DNA from: Mycobacterium kyogaense
GTDB lineage: Bacteria > Actinomycetota > Actinomycetes > Mycobacteriales > Mycobacteriaceae
Assembly: GCF_003254575.1 (NCBI RefSeq)
Contig: NZ_QJUA01000014.1
Span: 1-64,000, forward strand
Length of the DNA stretch: 64,000 nucleotides
Direction of reading: 5' to 3'
Below are positions 26,888 through 35,854 of the stretch, one piece after another. Numbering within the stretch: position 1 is the first letter of the stretch; each line of letters begins with the position of its first letter. A program made the position numbers and the translations under genes. Under the pieces are notes generated by a model, which saw only the letters and a list, made by a program, of their open reading frames with translations, did no database searches and had not been told where the DNA came from.

Positions 26888-27697
26888 TCATTGGTTGTCG
26901 CGCCAGGCGAGGACATCCTTGAGGGCAGCGAGGTCGTATCCGTCGTCGGCGGTGAGCTCGGTTTGGAACAGCGTGACTCCGGCCTCGCGGAAACTGTCGG
27001 CGCTACGCTTGTCCTGCCATAGCGTCGAGCGTTCGATGTCTGAGCCGCTGCGGCCGAACGTCGCAGCCAGCTCGTCCACCCGTTCACTGAGCCGGCGGAA
27101 CGTGTCGAGTTCGGCGAACGCGTGCCAGATGTCGGCGTGGCGGGCGACGGCGGGGAGGGAACGCTTGGGGCCGGTGCCACCGATGAGGATCGGCAGCTTG
27201 CGTACCGGCGGAGGATCCAGCACAGCAAGCCGGTTCTCGATGCGGATCAGGCTCTCGTCGAACAGATCGAACCGCGACCCGAAGGTGCCGAAGTCGTATC
27301 CGTAAGTGGTGTAGTCCTTTTCGTACCAACCCGCGCCCAGGCCGAGGACCAGCCGGCCACCGCTGATGTGATCGACGGTGCGGGCCATGTCAGCGAGCAG
27401 GTCCGGGTTGCGATAACCCACGCCGGTCACGAGCAGCCCGATGTCGGCGTGTGAGGTGATCTCGCCCCATGACGCGAGCGCGGTCCATCCCTCGAAGTTG
27501 GCCACGTCGGGCTGAACCTCGGCCAGCACGGGTTTGCCGTCGATCAGGGCGTCCATCACCGGGCGGTGGAAATGGTCATAGCCGAAGATCACATCGACAC
27601 CGAGGTCGTCTGCGGCGACCACGGCGTCACGCCAGGTGCGATAGTCGGGGGCGCCGCCTGGCTGGATCTGCACGGCAACGCGGACGGGACGGGTCAT
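26888..27697 (-). CDS. LLM class F420-dependent oxidoreductase
   Basis: 269 residues from ATG 27697 with AGGAGC upstream. The luciferase-like TIM barrel shows VRVAVQIQPGG at strand 1, FGYDHFH, LLVTGVGYRNPDLLADMARTVDHISGGRL and LGLGAGWYEKDYTTYGYDF, typical of mycobacterial F420-type LLM oxidoreductases. It transfers hydride to or from cofactor F420 on an unknown substrate. It is a single gene, divergent from a small hypothetical ORF. Confidence 0.85.
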   Translation of the reverse strand: MTRPVRVAVQIQPGGAPDYRTWRDAVVAADDLGVDVIFGYDHFHRPVMDALIDGKPVLAEVQPDVANFEGWTALASWGEITSHADIGLLVTGVGYRNPDLLADMARTVDHISGGRLVLGLGAGWYEKDYTTYGYDFGTFGSRFDLFDESLIRIENRLAVLDPPPVRKLPILIGGTGPKRSLPAVARHADIWHAFAELDTFRRLSERVDELAATFGRSGSDIERSTLWQDKRSADSFREAGVTLFQTELTADDGYDLAALKDVLAWRDNQ

Positions 27698-27859
27698 GGC
27701 TGCTCCTGGGTAGGGGAGGGGCGACTCTTCAGCCAATCCGTACGCTGCCCACTTTATTCCGCTCGGCCCGGCGATGCGGGGTTCGGCGCCGCGCAGAAGG
27801 GGCACCCTGGGGAACGGATCGCCGACGCGGCGACCCTTGTCGAGAGAGGACCCGCGCTT

Positions 27860-28018
27860 ATGACGATGCCCAGCGACGCTACCGACTCCGTCGAGTCGGT
27901 CGGCTCGAATGACGGTCCGCGCGATCGCGCGAGTGGTGCGGAGAGAGATACCGAGCACTCCGCGTACGTCGACGACGACAACGTTCCCCACCCCGGTGAA
28001 GCCAACGAAGGGCGCTGA
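27860..28018 (+). CDS. Small acidic hypothetical protein
   Basis: 52 residues, rich in Asp, Glu and Ser, ending NVPHPGEANEGR, with GAGAGGA some 10 bases before the ATG. It has no recognised domain and appears unstructured. The third-position GC is as in neighbouring genes, which mildly supports coding. It is convergent with the NTF2-like gene. It may not be real. Confidence 0.4.
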   Translation: MTMPSDATDSVESVGSNDGPRDRASGAERDTEHSAYVDDDNVPHPGEANEGR

Positions 28019-28034
28019 CCCTCGCCACTTCCGG

Positions 28035-28385
28035 CTACGTCAGATATGTTCCGTGTCCCTCGACGACGAGTCCGTCAGCGAAGCAGAGAACCTCGTTGAC
28101 GAAGTCACCTCGCTGGTTGCGGTAGTTGATGACGACGACGTCGATCCCTTCGTAGACGGCCTCGACGGTGAAGTGCAGATCAGGGCGCAGGCTCAGCGCG
28201 CGACTCCAGAAATCGCGCAACGCCGCCTTGCCTTCGATCCGACCACCGCTCGCCGGCACCACCTGCGCGGCGATCGGGGAGGTGAAGATGACCTCGTCGA
28301 CGAAATGGTCGAGGACCGCCTCGACGTCGTGGGCGTTCCACGCGTCGACCCATCGCTGGCTGAACGTTGCGACATCGATTGGCAT
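28035..28385 (-). CDS. NTF2-like/SnoaL-fold protein
   Basis: 116 residues. FSQRWVDAWNAHDVEAVLDHFVDEVIFTSP followed by GKAALRDFWSRAL and a final DGLVVEGHGTY gives the cone-shaped alpha+beta NTF2-like fold used by SnoaL cyclases and steroid isomerases. Key catalytic residues cannot be assigned without a substrate. It stands alone between two short intergenic gaps. Confidence 0.75.
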   Translation of the reverse strand: MPIDVATFSQRWVDAWNAHDVEAVLDHFVDEVIFTSPIAAQVVPASGGRIEGKAALRDFWSRALSLRPDLHFTVEAVYEGIDVVVINYRNQRGDFVNEVLCFADGLVVEGHGTYLT

Positions 28386-28416
28386 GCGACAGGCTAACGA
28401 GCCGAAACTCAGGCGT

Positions 28417-29136
28417 CTACGGGTTTTCTGCCGGCGAGCAGTCGGCAGACATGCAGAGATGAGTGTGCTCGGGATCCGTCAGTGCGGCGCTGGGTTCTCC
28501 GCAGACCGGGCACGGCCTCATCACAGCGGGAGCACCCGTCGGGTGGACGAACCCATCCCTGGTGAGCAGCTGGAGGTGCAATCGTCCCTGGCCCTCCGGT
28601 GGGTTCGGATGTCTGACGAACTCCAGCGCGGGGTCAGCTGTGCCGCCGTAACGCACTGACGTGTACTCAGGATGGGTCCGGATCATCGGAGCGCCGACGA
28701 GCGCAGACCAGAACCGTCCGACGGTCAGCGGGGCCTCCGCGTGCGTGACCACCGCTGCGAGAGAACCAGATTGGCGATATTCACCGCGCGGTTCCAGGAT
28801 GCAGAACTCGTTTCCCTCGGGGTCGGCCATCACCTGCCATGGCACGTTCCCCTGACCGACATCGGCACGCAGCGCGCCGAGATCGAGGGCGCGCCCGATC
28901 AGGGCCGCGTGATGCTCTGGGGAGTCGGAGGCGAGGTCGATGTGCTGTCGATTCGCGTCGCTGTGCGACTGCACCGCCGGGACGAACCGCACGTCGGTGT
29001 TGCCACCGAGGTCCGTCGCGCAGCGCCCGGTGGTGGAGTCGACGGTCAGACGACATTCGACCATTCGCGCCCAGAAATCACCGAGCAGCAGCGGATCCTG
29101 CGATTCCACGACCACGGCAACGCGGTTGGCGCCCAC
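28417..29136 (-). CDS. Two-module VOC protein with C-terminal Cys cluster
   Basis: 239 residues if started at GTG 29136, where the first VOC strand (RVAVVVESQDPLLLGDFWARM) begins. Two glyoxalase-like modules occupy about 3-120 and 125-205. They are followed by a tail with CPVCG and, after 16 residues, CMSADC, which could be a small zinc ribbon. VOC proteins of this split type occur in actinobacteria without known substrate. The Cys tail is unusual. Confidence 0.7.
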   Translation of the reverse strand: MGANRVAVVVESQDPLLLGDFWARMVECRLTVDSTTGRCATDLGGNTDVRFVPAVQSHSDANRQHIDLASDSPEHHAALIGRALDLGALRADVGQGNVPWQVMADPEGNEFCILEPRGEYRQSGSLAAVVTHAEAPLTVGRFWSALVGAPMIRTHPEYTSVRYGGTADPALEFVRHPNPPEGQGRLHLQLLTRDGFVHPTGAPAVMRPCPVCGEPSAALTDPEHTHLCMSADCSPAENP

Positions 29137-29221
29137 GCCCCCGACGGTAATTCGCTCTGTCCTGAAATGGCAGCCCGAATGCCGACATACTGTTGTCGCG
29201 CCGCTGTCCGATGCTGTCGAT

Positions 29222-29626
29222 ATGACCGAGAACCGAGACACGATGACGACGAGCGGAGCAGCCGGCGACGCTGCGCTGGCGGTGTGGCTCACGATGTGGA
29301 ACAGCGACGGCGACATCGCCCGTCGAATCTGCAGTGACGACTTCCGAACTCACTTTCTGAACTCCGAGGCGGACGGCTCGAATCCCGGCGATGACGTCGT
29401 GGGTGCGGACCAGTTCGCGGAGTACCTCGATGGCTATCGCCAACGGCACCCGGATGTGGTGTTCACCGAGGTGGCTCGGGCCAACGATGGTCTGCATGGA
29501 CAATTGTTGTGGGATGTTCGCGCGGAGGGAAATGCAGCCGGCGGGGTCGACGTCTTCGACTTCACCGAAGACGGTCTGATCCGAGAGGTCTGGTCGGTGG
29601 GCGGAACGCGGCCACATCGCCCCTGA
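29222..29626 (+). CDS. NTF2-like/SnoaL-fold protein
   Basis: 134 residues from ATG 29222. ALAVWLTMWNSDGDIARRICSDDFRTHFLN and the C-terminal GGVDVFDFTEDGLIREVWSVGG fit the SnoaL/ketosteroid-isomerase-like fold. It is followed after 19 bases by a truncated HTH regulator gene and may be regulated by or with it. The function is unknown. Confidence 0.7.
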   Translation: MTENRDTMTTSGAAGDAALAVWLTMWNSDGDIARRICSDDFRTHFLNSEADGSNPGDDVVGADQFAEYLDGYRQRHPDVVFTEVARANDGLHGQLLWDVRAEGNAAGGVDVFDFTEDGLIREVWSVGGTRPHRP

Positions 29627-29645
29627 GATCGGTAAGACTTGCGCC

Positions 29646-30062
29646 ATGCGGCGTGCGGAGAGGTTGTATGCACTGGTCGACCTCCTGCGGGGATCCCGCC
29701 GACCCATGTCTGCGGCGCGTCTCGCCGACGAGTTCGAGGTGTCGAAGCGGACGATCGAGCGAGACATCCAGTCGCTGCAACTCGCCGGCGTCCCGATCTA
29801 CGCCGATCGCGGTGTCGCAGGAGGATATTCGATCCTTCGAAAGCATTCCTTGCCGCCGTTGAATCTCACGGTCACCGAATCGCTGGCAGTGCTCGCCGGG
29901 CTCGCTTTACTGGAAACCTCACCCTATGCGGCGGCAGCACGACGGGCGCGGGCCAAGGTCCTCGCGATCAGCCGGGAGGATCAGTTGGCGCCGGTCGACG
30001 AAGTGCTGCGCGGGGGCGACTCCTGGCTGTTCGTCGGCTGGTGCCGGCTGCGGCACGGGTGA
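29646..30062 (+). pseudogene. YafY-type HTH/WYL regulator, truncated in the WYL domain
   Basis: 138 residues: an intact DeoR/HTH_11 domain (1-60, MSAARLADEFEVSKRTIERDIQSL) and the YafY linker. It stops at DSWLFVGWCRLRHG, exactly where full-length relatives continue into the WYL ligand domain (GWCRLR...FRLDRI). Full-length members have about 230-320 residues. After the stop, a shifted frame reads VRTSRDRF, which looks like a decayed remainder of that motif. So the gene is either a recently inactivated regulator or a DNA-binding stub. Confidence 0.6.
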
Positions 30063-30102
30063 GGACGTCGCGGGATCGGTTCTGACCACTAGTATCGGGC
30101 GC

Positions 30103-31023
30103 GTGACCGAGCAGACGCCGTGCTGGGAGATGGCTTCGGCGCCCTGCGACCGGCTGCCCGGGGTGAGTTCCATGATGGGTTATCGGGCCGTCGACGTACC
30201 GGATGGCACGCACCTCGGCATGCCCTCGGCGAGCCTGACTTTCATCGTCAGCGCCGACGACGGTGTCGAGGCCGCTGCCGATGTCAGCCAGCTGCCGCTG
30301 GCTCGCCCGCAGCGCGTGATACTCAGCGGACTGCACGTACACGCCAGCCATGTCCGACAGCGTCGCGGGCAGGCCGGCATCCAGCTCGCGGTGCACCCGC
30401 TGGCCGCGCGCGCCCTGTTCGGTGTTCCGGCCGCCGAACTCAGCGTCGATGACTTCGACGGGTCGGCCGTCCTCGGCGCCGTGGCAACCGAGCTCAGTGA
30501 TCGAGTGGCCGACGCGACCTCCTGGCAACGGGCCTTCGGTGTCGTCGCCGACTTCGTGCAGCGCCGCTCGGATGGCCAGCACGAAGTGCGACCGGAACTG
30601 CAGCATGCCTGGCGAATGATGCGGTGCAGCGGTGGACGAGTGTCGGTGGCCACGGTGGCGGACGAGGTCGGACTGACGCCTCGACACCTGGGCACGTTGT
30701 TCCGCCGCGAGGTCGGGCTCGCGCCCAAGGCCGTCGCCCGGTTGATGCGCTTCGAAACGGCGACAGCACGGATCGCTCGAAGGGTCGCCGAAGGCGGCTG
30801 CGTCGACCTCGCCGGCGTCGCAACCAGCACGGGATTCTCCGATCAAGCGCATCTGAGCGCCGAGTTCGTCGCGTTCACCGGCCTGCCGCCGCGGAAGTGG
30901 ATCGGCGCGGAGTTCCGAAACATCCAAGACGGCGGCCACCGGATGTTCGATCCTGACAACCATGACCCAGTCGAACATGACCCTGTCGAATCCGGCCGTG
31001 TGGCCGACACTGCAAGCCCATGA
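30103..31023 (+). CDS. AraC family transcriptional regulator
   Basis: 306 residues from GTG 30103 (ATG 30130 is the alternative). The N-terminal sensing half (LTFIVSADDGVE, VILSGLHVHASHV) resembles DUF6597/AraC_binding-like regulators. The C-terminal double HTH lies at about 170-265 (VSVATVADEVGLTPRHLGTLFRREVGLAPKAVARLMRF then VDLAGVATSTGFSDQAHLSAEF). Its last 62 bases overlap the next VOC gene, so the two are translationally coupled and the VOC protein may be a target or partner. Confidence 0.85.
   Translation: MTEQTPCWEMASAPCDRLPGVSSMMGYRAVDVPDGTHLGMPSASLTFIVSADDGVEAAADVSQLPLARPQRVILSGLHVHASHVRQRRGQAGIQLAVHPLAARALFGVPAAELSVDDFDGSAVLGAVATELSDRVADATSWQRAFGVVADFVQRRSDGQHEVRPELQHAWRMMRCSGGRVSVATVADEVGLTPRHLGTLFRREVGLAPKAVARLMRFETATARIARRVAEGGCVDLAGVATSTGFSDQAHLSAEFVAFTGLPPRKWIGAEFRNIQDGGHRMFDPDNHDPVEHDPVESGRVADTASP
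30961..30990 (+). repeat. 15-bp tandem duplication at the AraC/VOC overlap
   Basis: CATGACCCAGTCGAA is followed directly by CATGACCCTGTCGAA, with one mismatch. In the AraC frame it encodes a repeated HDPVE. In the VOC frame it provides two alternative ATG starts, 30962 and 30977. Confidence 0.8.
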
Positions 31024-31378
31024 CGCACCCGCGCTGATCGACTACCTCGTCGACACCTTCGGCTTCGTCGTCAACGCGCGATACGGCGACGGCGACCGCG
31101 TGGACCACGCTCAGTTGAACTGGCCGGAGGGCACCGGTGGGCTGATGATGGGCAGCTACAAGCCGGGCACCGACTGGTGCCGCGAACCCGGCAGCGCTGG
31201 CGCTTACATCGTCACCGCCGACGTGGACGCACTGTATGCGCGTGTGCAGGACCACAACGCCGACATCACGCGACCGCTCTGTTCCACCGATTACGGATCG
31301 CGAGAATTCGCCGTTCGAGACCCCGAGGGCAACCTGTGGAGTTTCGGCACCTATCCGGGTGAACCGCGACAGAGCTGA
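30962..31378 (+). CDS. VOC (glyoxalase-like) family protein
   Basis: 138 residues. AVWPTLQAHDAPALIDYLVDTFGF begins the first module, and FAVRDPEGNLWSFGTYPGE ends the second with the Glu/Asn-rich family motif. The PhnB-like arrangement suggests a small-molecule binder or resistance protein. The start overlaps the AraC gene by 62 bases; ATG 30977 in the second repeat unit is another possible start. Confidence 0.8.
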   Translation: MTQSNMTLSNPAVWPTLQAHDAPALIDYLVDTFGFVVNARYGDGDRVDHAQLNWPEGTGGLMMGSYKPGTDWCREPGSAGAYIVTADVDALYARVQDHNADITRPLCSTDYGSREFAVRDPEGNLWSFGTYPGEPRQS

Positions 31379-31396
31379 GACCGGACGCAGCGATCC

Positions 31397-31421
31397 CGTT
31401 TAGGTGCGTCCGTACCGGGAA
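31397..31421 (+). promoter_or_regulatory. Candidate SigF-type promoter of the catalase gene
   Basis: CGTTT, then 15 bases, then GGGAA approximates the mycobacterial SigF pattern GGTTT-N15-17-GGGTA about 60 bases before the catalase start. Both halves have mismatches, so this is weak. Confidence 0.25.
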
Positions 31422-31480
31422 GCCGGACGGTCGACCCAACGAGCCCGACCGACGGGCTCGTTCGTTGACGAGGGGATGCG

Positions 31481-33718
31481 ATGGCAGCCGACCGTGGAGC
31501 CAAGGAAACCATCAAGAGCGTCGTCAAGGACGCCAAGGACAAGGTGGTGGAGGCCGCCGAGCGGCTGCAGCAGCACAGCCCGAAGTACATCCCCGGCGCA
31601 CCCGGCCCGGAGCCGGCGCCGTTCGAGGAGCCGACCGACGTTCGCGAACCGCTACCGCCGAAACCGGACCAGGGTGGGCCTGATTTACGCACTGCGACTG
31701 GGCTTTCCGTCGGCGGCGGCCAGACAGCACGCGGGCAGCAGGGGGAGTACCTCACGACCGCGCAGGGTGCCCGTCTTTACGACACCGACCACTCGCTGAA
31801 GGCCGGGCAACGCGGGCCGACGCTGCTACAGGACCACCACCTGCGGGAGAAGATCACCCATTTCGACCACGAGCGCATCCCGGAACGCGCGGTGCACGCC
31901 CGCGGCGCGGCAGCGCACGGTGTGTTCCACGGCAACGGCGCCGCCGAGAAGATCTGCACGGCAGCCTTTTTGAGATCGGCTGCGGAAACCGATGTCTTCG
32001 TGCGTTTTTCGACCGTGTTGGGCTCCCGCGGTTCGGCCGACACCGTGCGGGACACCCGGGGTTTCGCCACCAAGTTCTACACGGACGAGGGCACTTTCGA
32101 CCTGGTGGGCAACAACATCCCGGTGTTCTTCATTCAGGATGGCATCAAGTTCCCCGACGTCGTCCATGCCGCGAAGCCGCACCCTGACCGCGAGATCCCG
32201 CAGGCACAGAGCGCACATGACACCTTCTGGGACTTCGTGTCGTTGCACACCGAGGCCCAGGCGCACACCATGTGGAACATGTCCGACCGAGGCATTCCGC
32301 GTTCGTACCGGATGATGGAGGGCTTCGGTGTCCACACCTTCCGGCTGACCGGCCCCGATGGTTCGACGTCGCTGGTGAAGTTCCACTGGAAGCCACGCCT
32401 CGGGGTGCACTCCCTCGTGTGGGAAGAGGCACAGATCGCGGCCGGGATGGATCCCGATCTGCATCGCCGCGACTTGGCCGACGCGATCGAGAAGGGCGCT
32501 TACCCCGAGTGGGATCTCGGCGTGCAGGTGATGCCGGATTCTCCGGACCAGATGTTCGAGGGAATCGACCTGCTCGACCCCACGAAGATGGTGCCCGAAG
32601 AGCTCGCGCCGGTTCAGATCATCGGAACGATGGAGCTGAATCGCAACCCCACCAACTACTTCGCAGAAACCGAACAGGTGGCGTTCCATCCCGGACATCT
32701 GGTGCCCGGCATCGACGTCACCGACGATCCGCTGCTGCAGGCACGGCTCTTCTCCTATCTGGACACCCAGCTGAGCCGCCTGGGTGGGCCGAATTTCGGC
32801 CAGATTCCGATCAATCGCCCGCATGCACCGGTCAACGACATGCTTCGCGACGGCTTCCACCAGCACGGTGTACATCCGGGAGTGGCTCCCTACCAACCGA
32901 ATTCACTCGACGGTGGGTGCCCCTTCTTCGCCGGCGCAGATACCCGTGCGTTCATCGAGGCGCCCGCGGTCGTGGCCGAGTCGACGAAGGTCCGTGCGGC
33001 ACCGGCCTCCTATGACGACCACTACAGCCAGGTCACGCTGTTCTACCGCAGCCTCACTCCCGTCGAACAGGCACACATCGCCGATGCCTACACCTTCGAG
33101 CTCGGCAAATGCTATGAGCAGGCGATCAAGGAGCGCCAGCTGGCGGTGCTGGCGAACATCGACGCCGATCTGTGCGCGACCGTCGCGGCGGGCCTAGGTC
33201 TGGAGGCGCCTGCCGCCACCACGCCGCCCGCTGAGCCGTCGCAGCTCAGCCCGGCAGTGTCGCAAGTGGGGGAGCGCTGGCCGGTGGAAGGCCGCAACGT
33301 CGGCATCCTCGTTGGTCCGGACTCCGACCTCAGCGACGTGTCGACCGTTGTCGACGCGCTCGGGGCAGCGAAACTGGTGCCCCTGGTGATCGCTCCGCAC
33401 GGCGGTGCGCTGACGAATGATGGCCAGAGCGTGCCGATCTCGCGGACGTATGCCACCGCGCGGTCGATCGAGTTCGACGCCGTGGTGATCGCGGGTTCGC
33501 CGGCAGCAGTGCAGGCCAAGATCCTCGTCGATGAGGTGTTCCGACACTTCAAGGGAATTGCCGTGCTGCCGCAGGGTGCCGACCTACTCGTCCGCGCGGG
33601 TGCTTCCGACGGCGCCGAGGGCGTGCTCAGCGGATCGGATGCGTCAGCGCTGGCAGCCTCCCTGATCGAGAGCATGGGCGAACACCGGGTGTGGGATCGC
33701 GCCGTCGTCCTCAGCTGA
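31481..33718 (+). CDS. katE: Large-subunit catalase (HPII/KatE type)
   Basis: 745 residues, the length of clade-2 large-subunit catalases. After a Lys/Glu-rich N-terminal arm come the heme-pocket His139 (RAVHARGAAAHG), the GNN Asn near 211, and the proximal heme-Tyr motif ARLFSYLDTQLSRLG near 425. Residues about 600-740 form the flavodoxin/DJ-1-like C-terminal domain (GRNVGILVGPDSD) special to this clade. It dismutates hydrogen peroxide to water and oxygen in the cytoplasm. It is a monocistronic gene. Confidence 0.92.
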   Translation: MAADRGAKETIKSVVKDAKDKVVEAAERLQQHSPKYIPGAPGPEPAPFEEPTDVREPLPPKPDQGGPDLRTATGLSVGGGQTARGQQGEYLTTAQGARLYDTDHSLKAGQRGPTLLQDHHLREKITHFDHERIPERAVHARGAAAHGVFHGNGAAEKICTAAFLRSAAETDVFVRFSTVLGSRGSADTVRDTRGFATKFYTDEGTFDLVGNNIPVFFIQDGIKFPDVVHAAKPHPDREIPQAQSAHDTFWDFVSLHTEAQAHTMWNMSDRGIPRSYRMMEGFGVHTFRLTGPDGSTSLVKFHWKPRLGVHSLVWEEAQIAAGMDPDLHRRDLADAIEKGAYPEWDLGVQVMPDSPDQMFEGIDLLDPTKMVPEELAPVQIIGTMELNRNPTNYFAETEQVAFHPGHLVPGIDVTDDPLLQARLFSYLDTQLSRLGGPNFGQIPINRPHAPVNDMLRDGFHQHGVHPGVAPYQPNSLDGGCPFFAGADTRAFIEAPAVVAESTKVRAAPASYDDHYSQVTLFYRSLTPVEQAHIADAYTFELGKCYEQAIKERQLAVLANIDADLCATVAAGLGLEAPAATTPPAEPSQLSPAVSQVGERWPVEGRNVGILVGPDSDLSDVSTVVDALGAAKLVPLVIAPHGGALTNDGQSVPISRTYATARSIEFDAVVIAGSPAAVQAKILVDEVFRHFKGIAVLPQGADLLVRAGASDGAEGVLSGSDASALAASLIESMGEHRVWDRAVVLS

Positions 33719-33830
33719 GGAGTCGGATCACCGACGTTCCTTCGGACGTCACAATTTTCCGAGTCTCAAGAGGACGTCACCGGGTACCGCACCCTGTGTA
33801 CAGCGACTTCGGAGATGAAAGAGGCGGGAC

Positions 33831-34187
33831 ATGGCGTCAGGCGTGGCAACGGTGTGGTTACCGGTCAAGGACATGAAGCGCGCGTTGAGCTTCTACGGTG
33901 ACACACTGGGTCTCGAGGTGAAGAAAGAAACGGACGAGTGGTCTGAGCTGGATGCCAACGGACTGATGATCGGCCTGAACGCACGTGAGTCGTCCGGAGC
34001 GGACGGAAGTGGCGGCGCGCTACTCACGTTCCAACCGGACGGCGGCATCGAGGATGAGGTCTCTCGGCTGGAGGGCGAAGGTGTGTCGTTCGTCGGGGGC
34101 ATCAGCGATCACCCGTGGGGTCGGATCGCCTCGTTCAAGGACTCCGAGGGCAACGATCTCCAGGTGTATGAGCCGCCGTCTGCGTGA
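33831..34187 (+). CDS. VOC (glyoxalase-like) family protein
   Basis: 118 residues starting at ATG 33831 after an AGAGGCGGG ribosome binding site. ATVWLPVKDMKRALSFYGDTLGLEVK and a C-terminal FKDSEGNDLQVYEPP define one VOC domain, which would dimerise. It sits between the catalase and a GAF protein in a stress-flavoured neighbourhood. The substrate is unknown. Confidence 0.8.
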   Translation: MASGVATVWLPVKDMKRALSFYGDTLGLEVKKETDEWSELDANGLMIGLNARESSGADGSGGALLTFQPDGGIEDEVSRLEGEGVSFVGGISDHPWGRIASFKDSEGNDLQVYEPPSA

Positions 34188-34256
34188 ATCGCAGGAGCAT
34201 GGCTTCGGGTGATCGAAACGGTTGCTCGCCGCCCCGGTCACCGGGAGAGTGGATCC

Positions 34257-34754
34257 ATGCCTGATGCAGATGCCCACAAGACGGACACCACCGCGGGGCT
34301 CGCCGCCCTGGCCGGCCACCTCGAGAAGGTCGCAGAGCGACTGGGCGTGAAATCGGTTCTGGTGATGCGCTCGGAGGCCGACTCGATGGTGGTCGCCGCC
34401 ACGGCAGGGCAAGCCACCCAGCATTACACCGTCGGTGCGGCCGGGAAGAAGGCGCTGGACGACGCTTCGCGCGTTCCGTTGTACTGCGAGCGGGTCGTCG
34501 ACGTCGACCACGCCGCGTTCGTTCGTGACTCCCGCGACGATGCCACCTTCGCCGGTAATGAAGACGAAGTGGAGTTCGGACTTCACAACTATCTCGGCGT
34601 GCCTGTCCACGATGCAGGCGGCCACGTCGTAGGCACCGTGTATGTACTCGACGACAATCCGCGTGACTACACCGACGAGGAACTCGCCCAGCTCTCGGAG
34701 CTGGCAGGGGAGGTCGAGCAGATCGTTCACGAGGACAACAGCTCGCTCAGCTGA
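34257..34754 (+). CDS. GAF domain protein
   Basis: 165 residues from ATG 34257 (GGAGAG upstream). LEKVAERLGVKSVLVMRSEADSMVVAATAG, then LYCERVVDVDHAAFVRDSR and FGLHNYLGVPVHDAGGHVVGTVYVLDD, is one complete GAF domain followed by a short acidic helix. The LYCERV Cys and the LGVPV loop occur in redox- or ligand-sensing GAFs. It has no output domain, so it would act through a partner or as a free methionine-sulfoxide-reductase-like enzyme, which I cannot confirm. Confidence 0.7.
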   Translation: MPDADAHKTDTTAGLAALAGHLEKVAERLGVKSVLVMRSEADSMVVAATAGQATQHYTVGAAGKKALDDASRVPLYCERVVDVDHAAFVRDSRDDATFAGNEDEVEFGLHNYLGVPVHDAGGHVVGTVYVLDDNPRDYTDEELAQLSELAGEVEQIVHEDNSSLS

Positions 34755-34788
34755 TGGCCCACGGCCCGGGAATGCGTTTCGGCCTCAC

Positions 34789-35826
34789 ATGGTTGGTCGA
34801 GCCGTGAAGAAGATCGGCTTCCTGTCTTTCGGGCACTGGTCGGACAGCCCACACTCGCGGGTGCGCTCGGCGGCGGACGCGCTACTGCAGTCGATGGAGC
34901 TCGCGGTGGCCGCCGAGGAGGCGGGTGCCGACGGGGCGTACTTCCGGGTACACCACTTCGCCAGGCAGCTCGGCTCGCCATTTCCCCTGCTCGCTGCCGC
35001 GGCTGCCCGCACGAGCCGCATCGAGCTGGGCACCGGCATCATCGACATGCGCTACGAGAATCCGCTCTACATGGCGGAGGACGCAGGTGCCGCCGACCTC
35101 ATCTCCGGCGGCCGACTGCAGCTCGGCATCAGTCGCGGGTCACCAGAGCAGGTGATCGAGGGCTACCGGTACTTCGGATATGAGCCCGGTGAAGGTGACA
35201 CCGACGGTGCCGAGATGGCACGTGAGCACACACGCGTGTTCCTCGACATTCTCACCGGGGAGGGCTTCGCGCAGCCGAATCCGCGTCCGATGTTCCCCAA
35301 CCCGCCCGGCCTGCTGAGGGTGGAGCCGCACGCCCCGGGGTTGCGCGACCGAATCTGGTGGGGTGCGGGCACCCGCGCCACGGCGGTGTGGACGGCTCAA
35401 CAGGGGATGAATCTGATGAGTTCCACGCTGCTGAGCGAGGACACCGGTGTGCCGTTCCACCAACTGCAGGCCGAGCAGATCCAACGTTTCCATGACGCGT
35501 GGAGACAAGCCGGGCATACACGCGAATCGCGTGTCTCGGTGAGCCGCAGCATTTTTCCGATCGTCAACGACCTGGACAAGCAGCTGTTCTGGCACAACCG
35601 CAACAGCACCGACGAGGTCGGCTTCCTCGACGGCGGTAAGGCACGCTTCGGCAAGACCTATGCGGGGGAGCCCGACAAGCTCATCGCTCAGCTCGCTGAA
35701 GACGAGGCCATCGCGGCGGCCGACACGTTGCTGCTGACTGTGCCCAATCAGCTTGGCGTCGACTACAACACGCACGTGATCGAGAGCGTGTTGACCCATG
35801 TTGCACCAGAGCTCGGGTGGCGGTAA
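34789..35826 (+). CDS. LLM class flavin-dependent monooxygenase
   Basis: 345 residues from ATG 34789 (GTG 34804 is the alternative). It is a bacterial-luciferase-like barrel: IGFLSFGHWSD at strand 1, AYFRVHHFARQLGSPFPLLAAAAART, TGIIDMRYENPLYMAEDAGAADLISGGRLQLGISRG and a late GEPDKLIAQLAED. It uses FMN (or F420) to oxidise an unknown compound. The next gene converges on it with a 28-base gap. Confidence 0.85.
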   Translation: MVGRAVKKIGFLSFGHWSDSPHSRVRSAADALLQSMELAVAAEEAGADGAYFRVHHFARQLGSPFPLLAAAAARTSRIELGTGIIDMRYENPLYMAEDAGAADLISGGRLQLGISRGSPEQVIEGYRYFGYEPGEGDTDGAEMAREHTRVFLDILTGEGFAQPNPRPMFPNPPGLLRVEPHAPGLRDRIWWGAGTRATAVWTAQQGMNLMSSTLLSEDTGVPFHQLQAEQIQRFHDAWRQAGHTRESRVSVSRSIFPIVNDLDKQLFWHNRNSTDEVGFLDGGKARFGKTYAGEPDKLIAQLAEDEAIAAADTLLLTVPNQLGVDYNTHVIESVLTHVAPELGWR

Positions 35827-35854
35827 CGCACGACCCGACCAAGATGCATATTTG

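Noticed and set aside
31826..32896. 356-codon minus-strand frame
   Set aside because: It is antisense to the catalase core, which is unmistakable.
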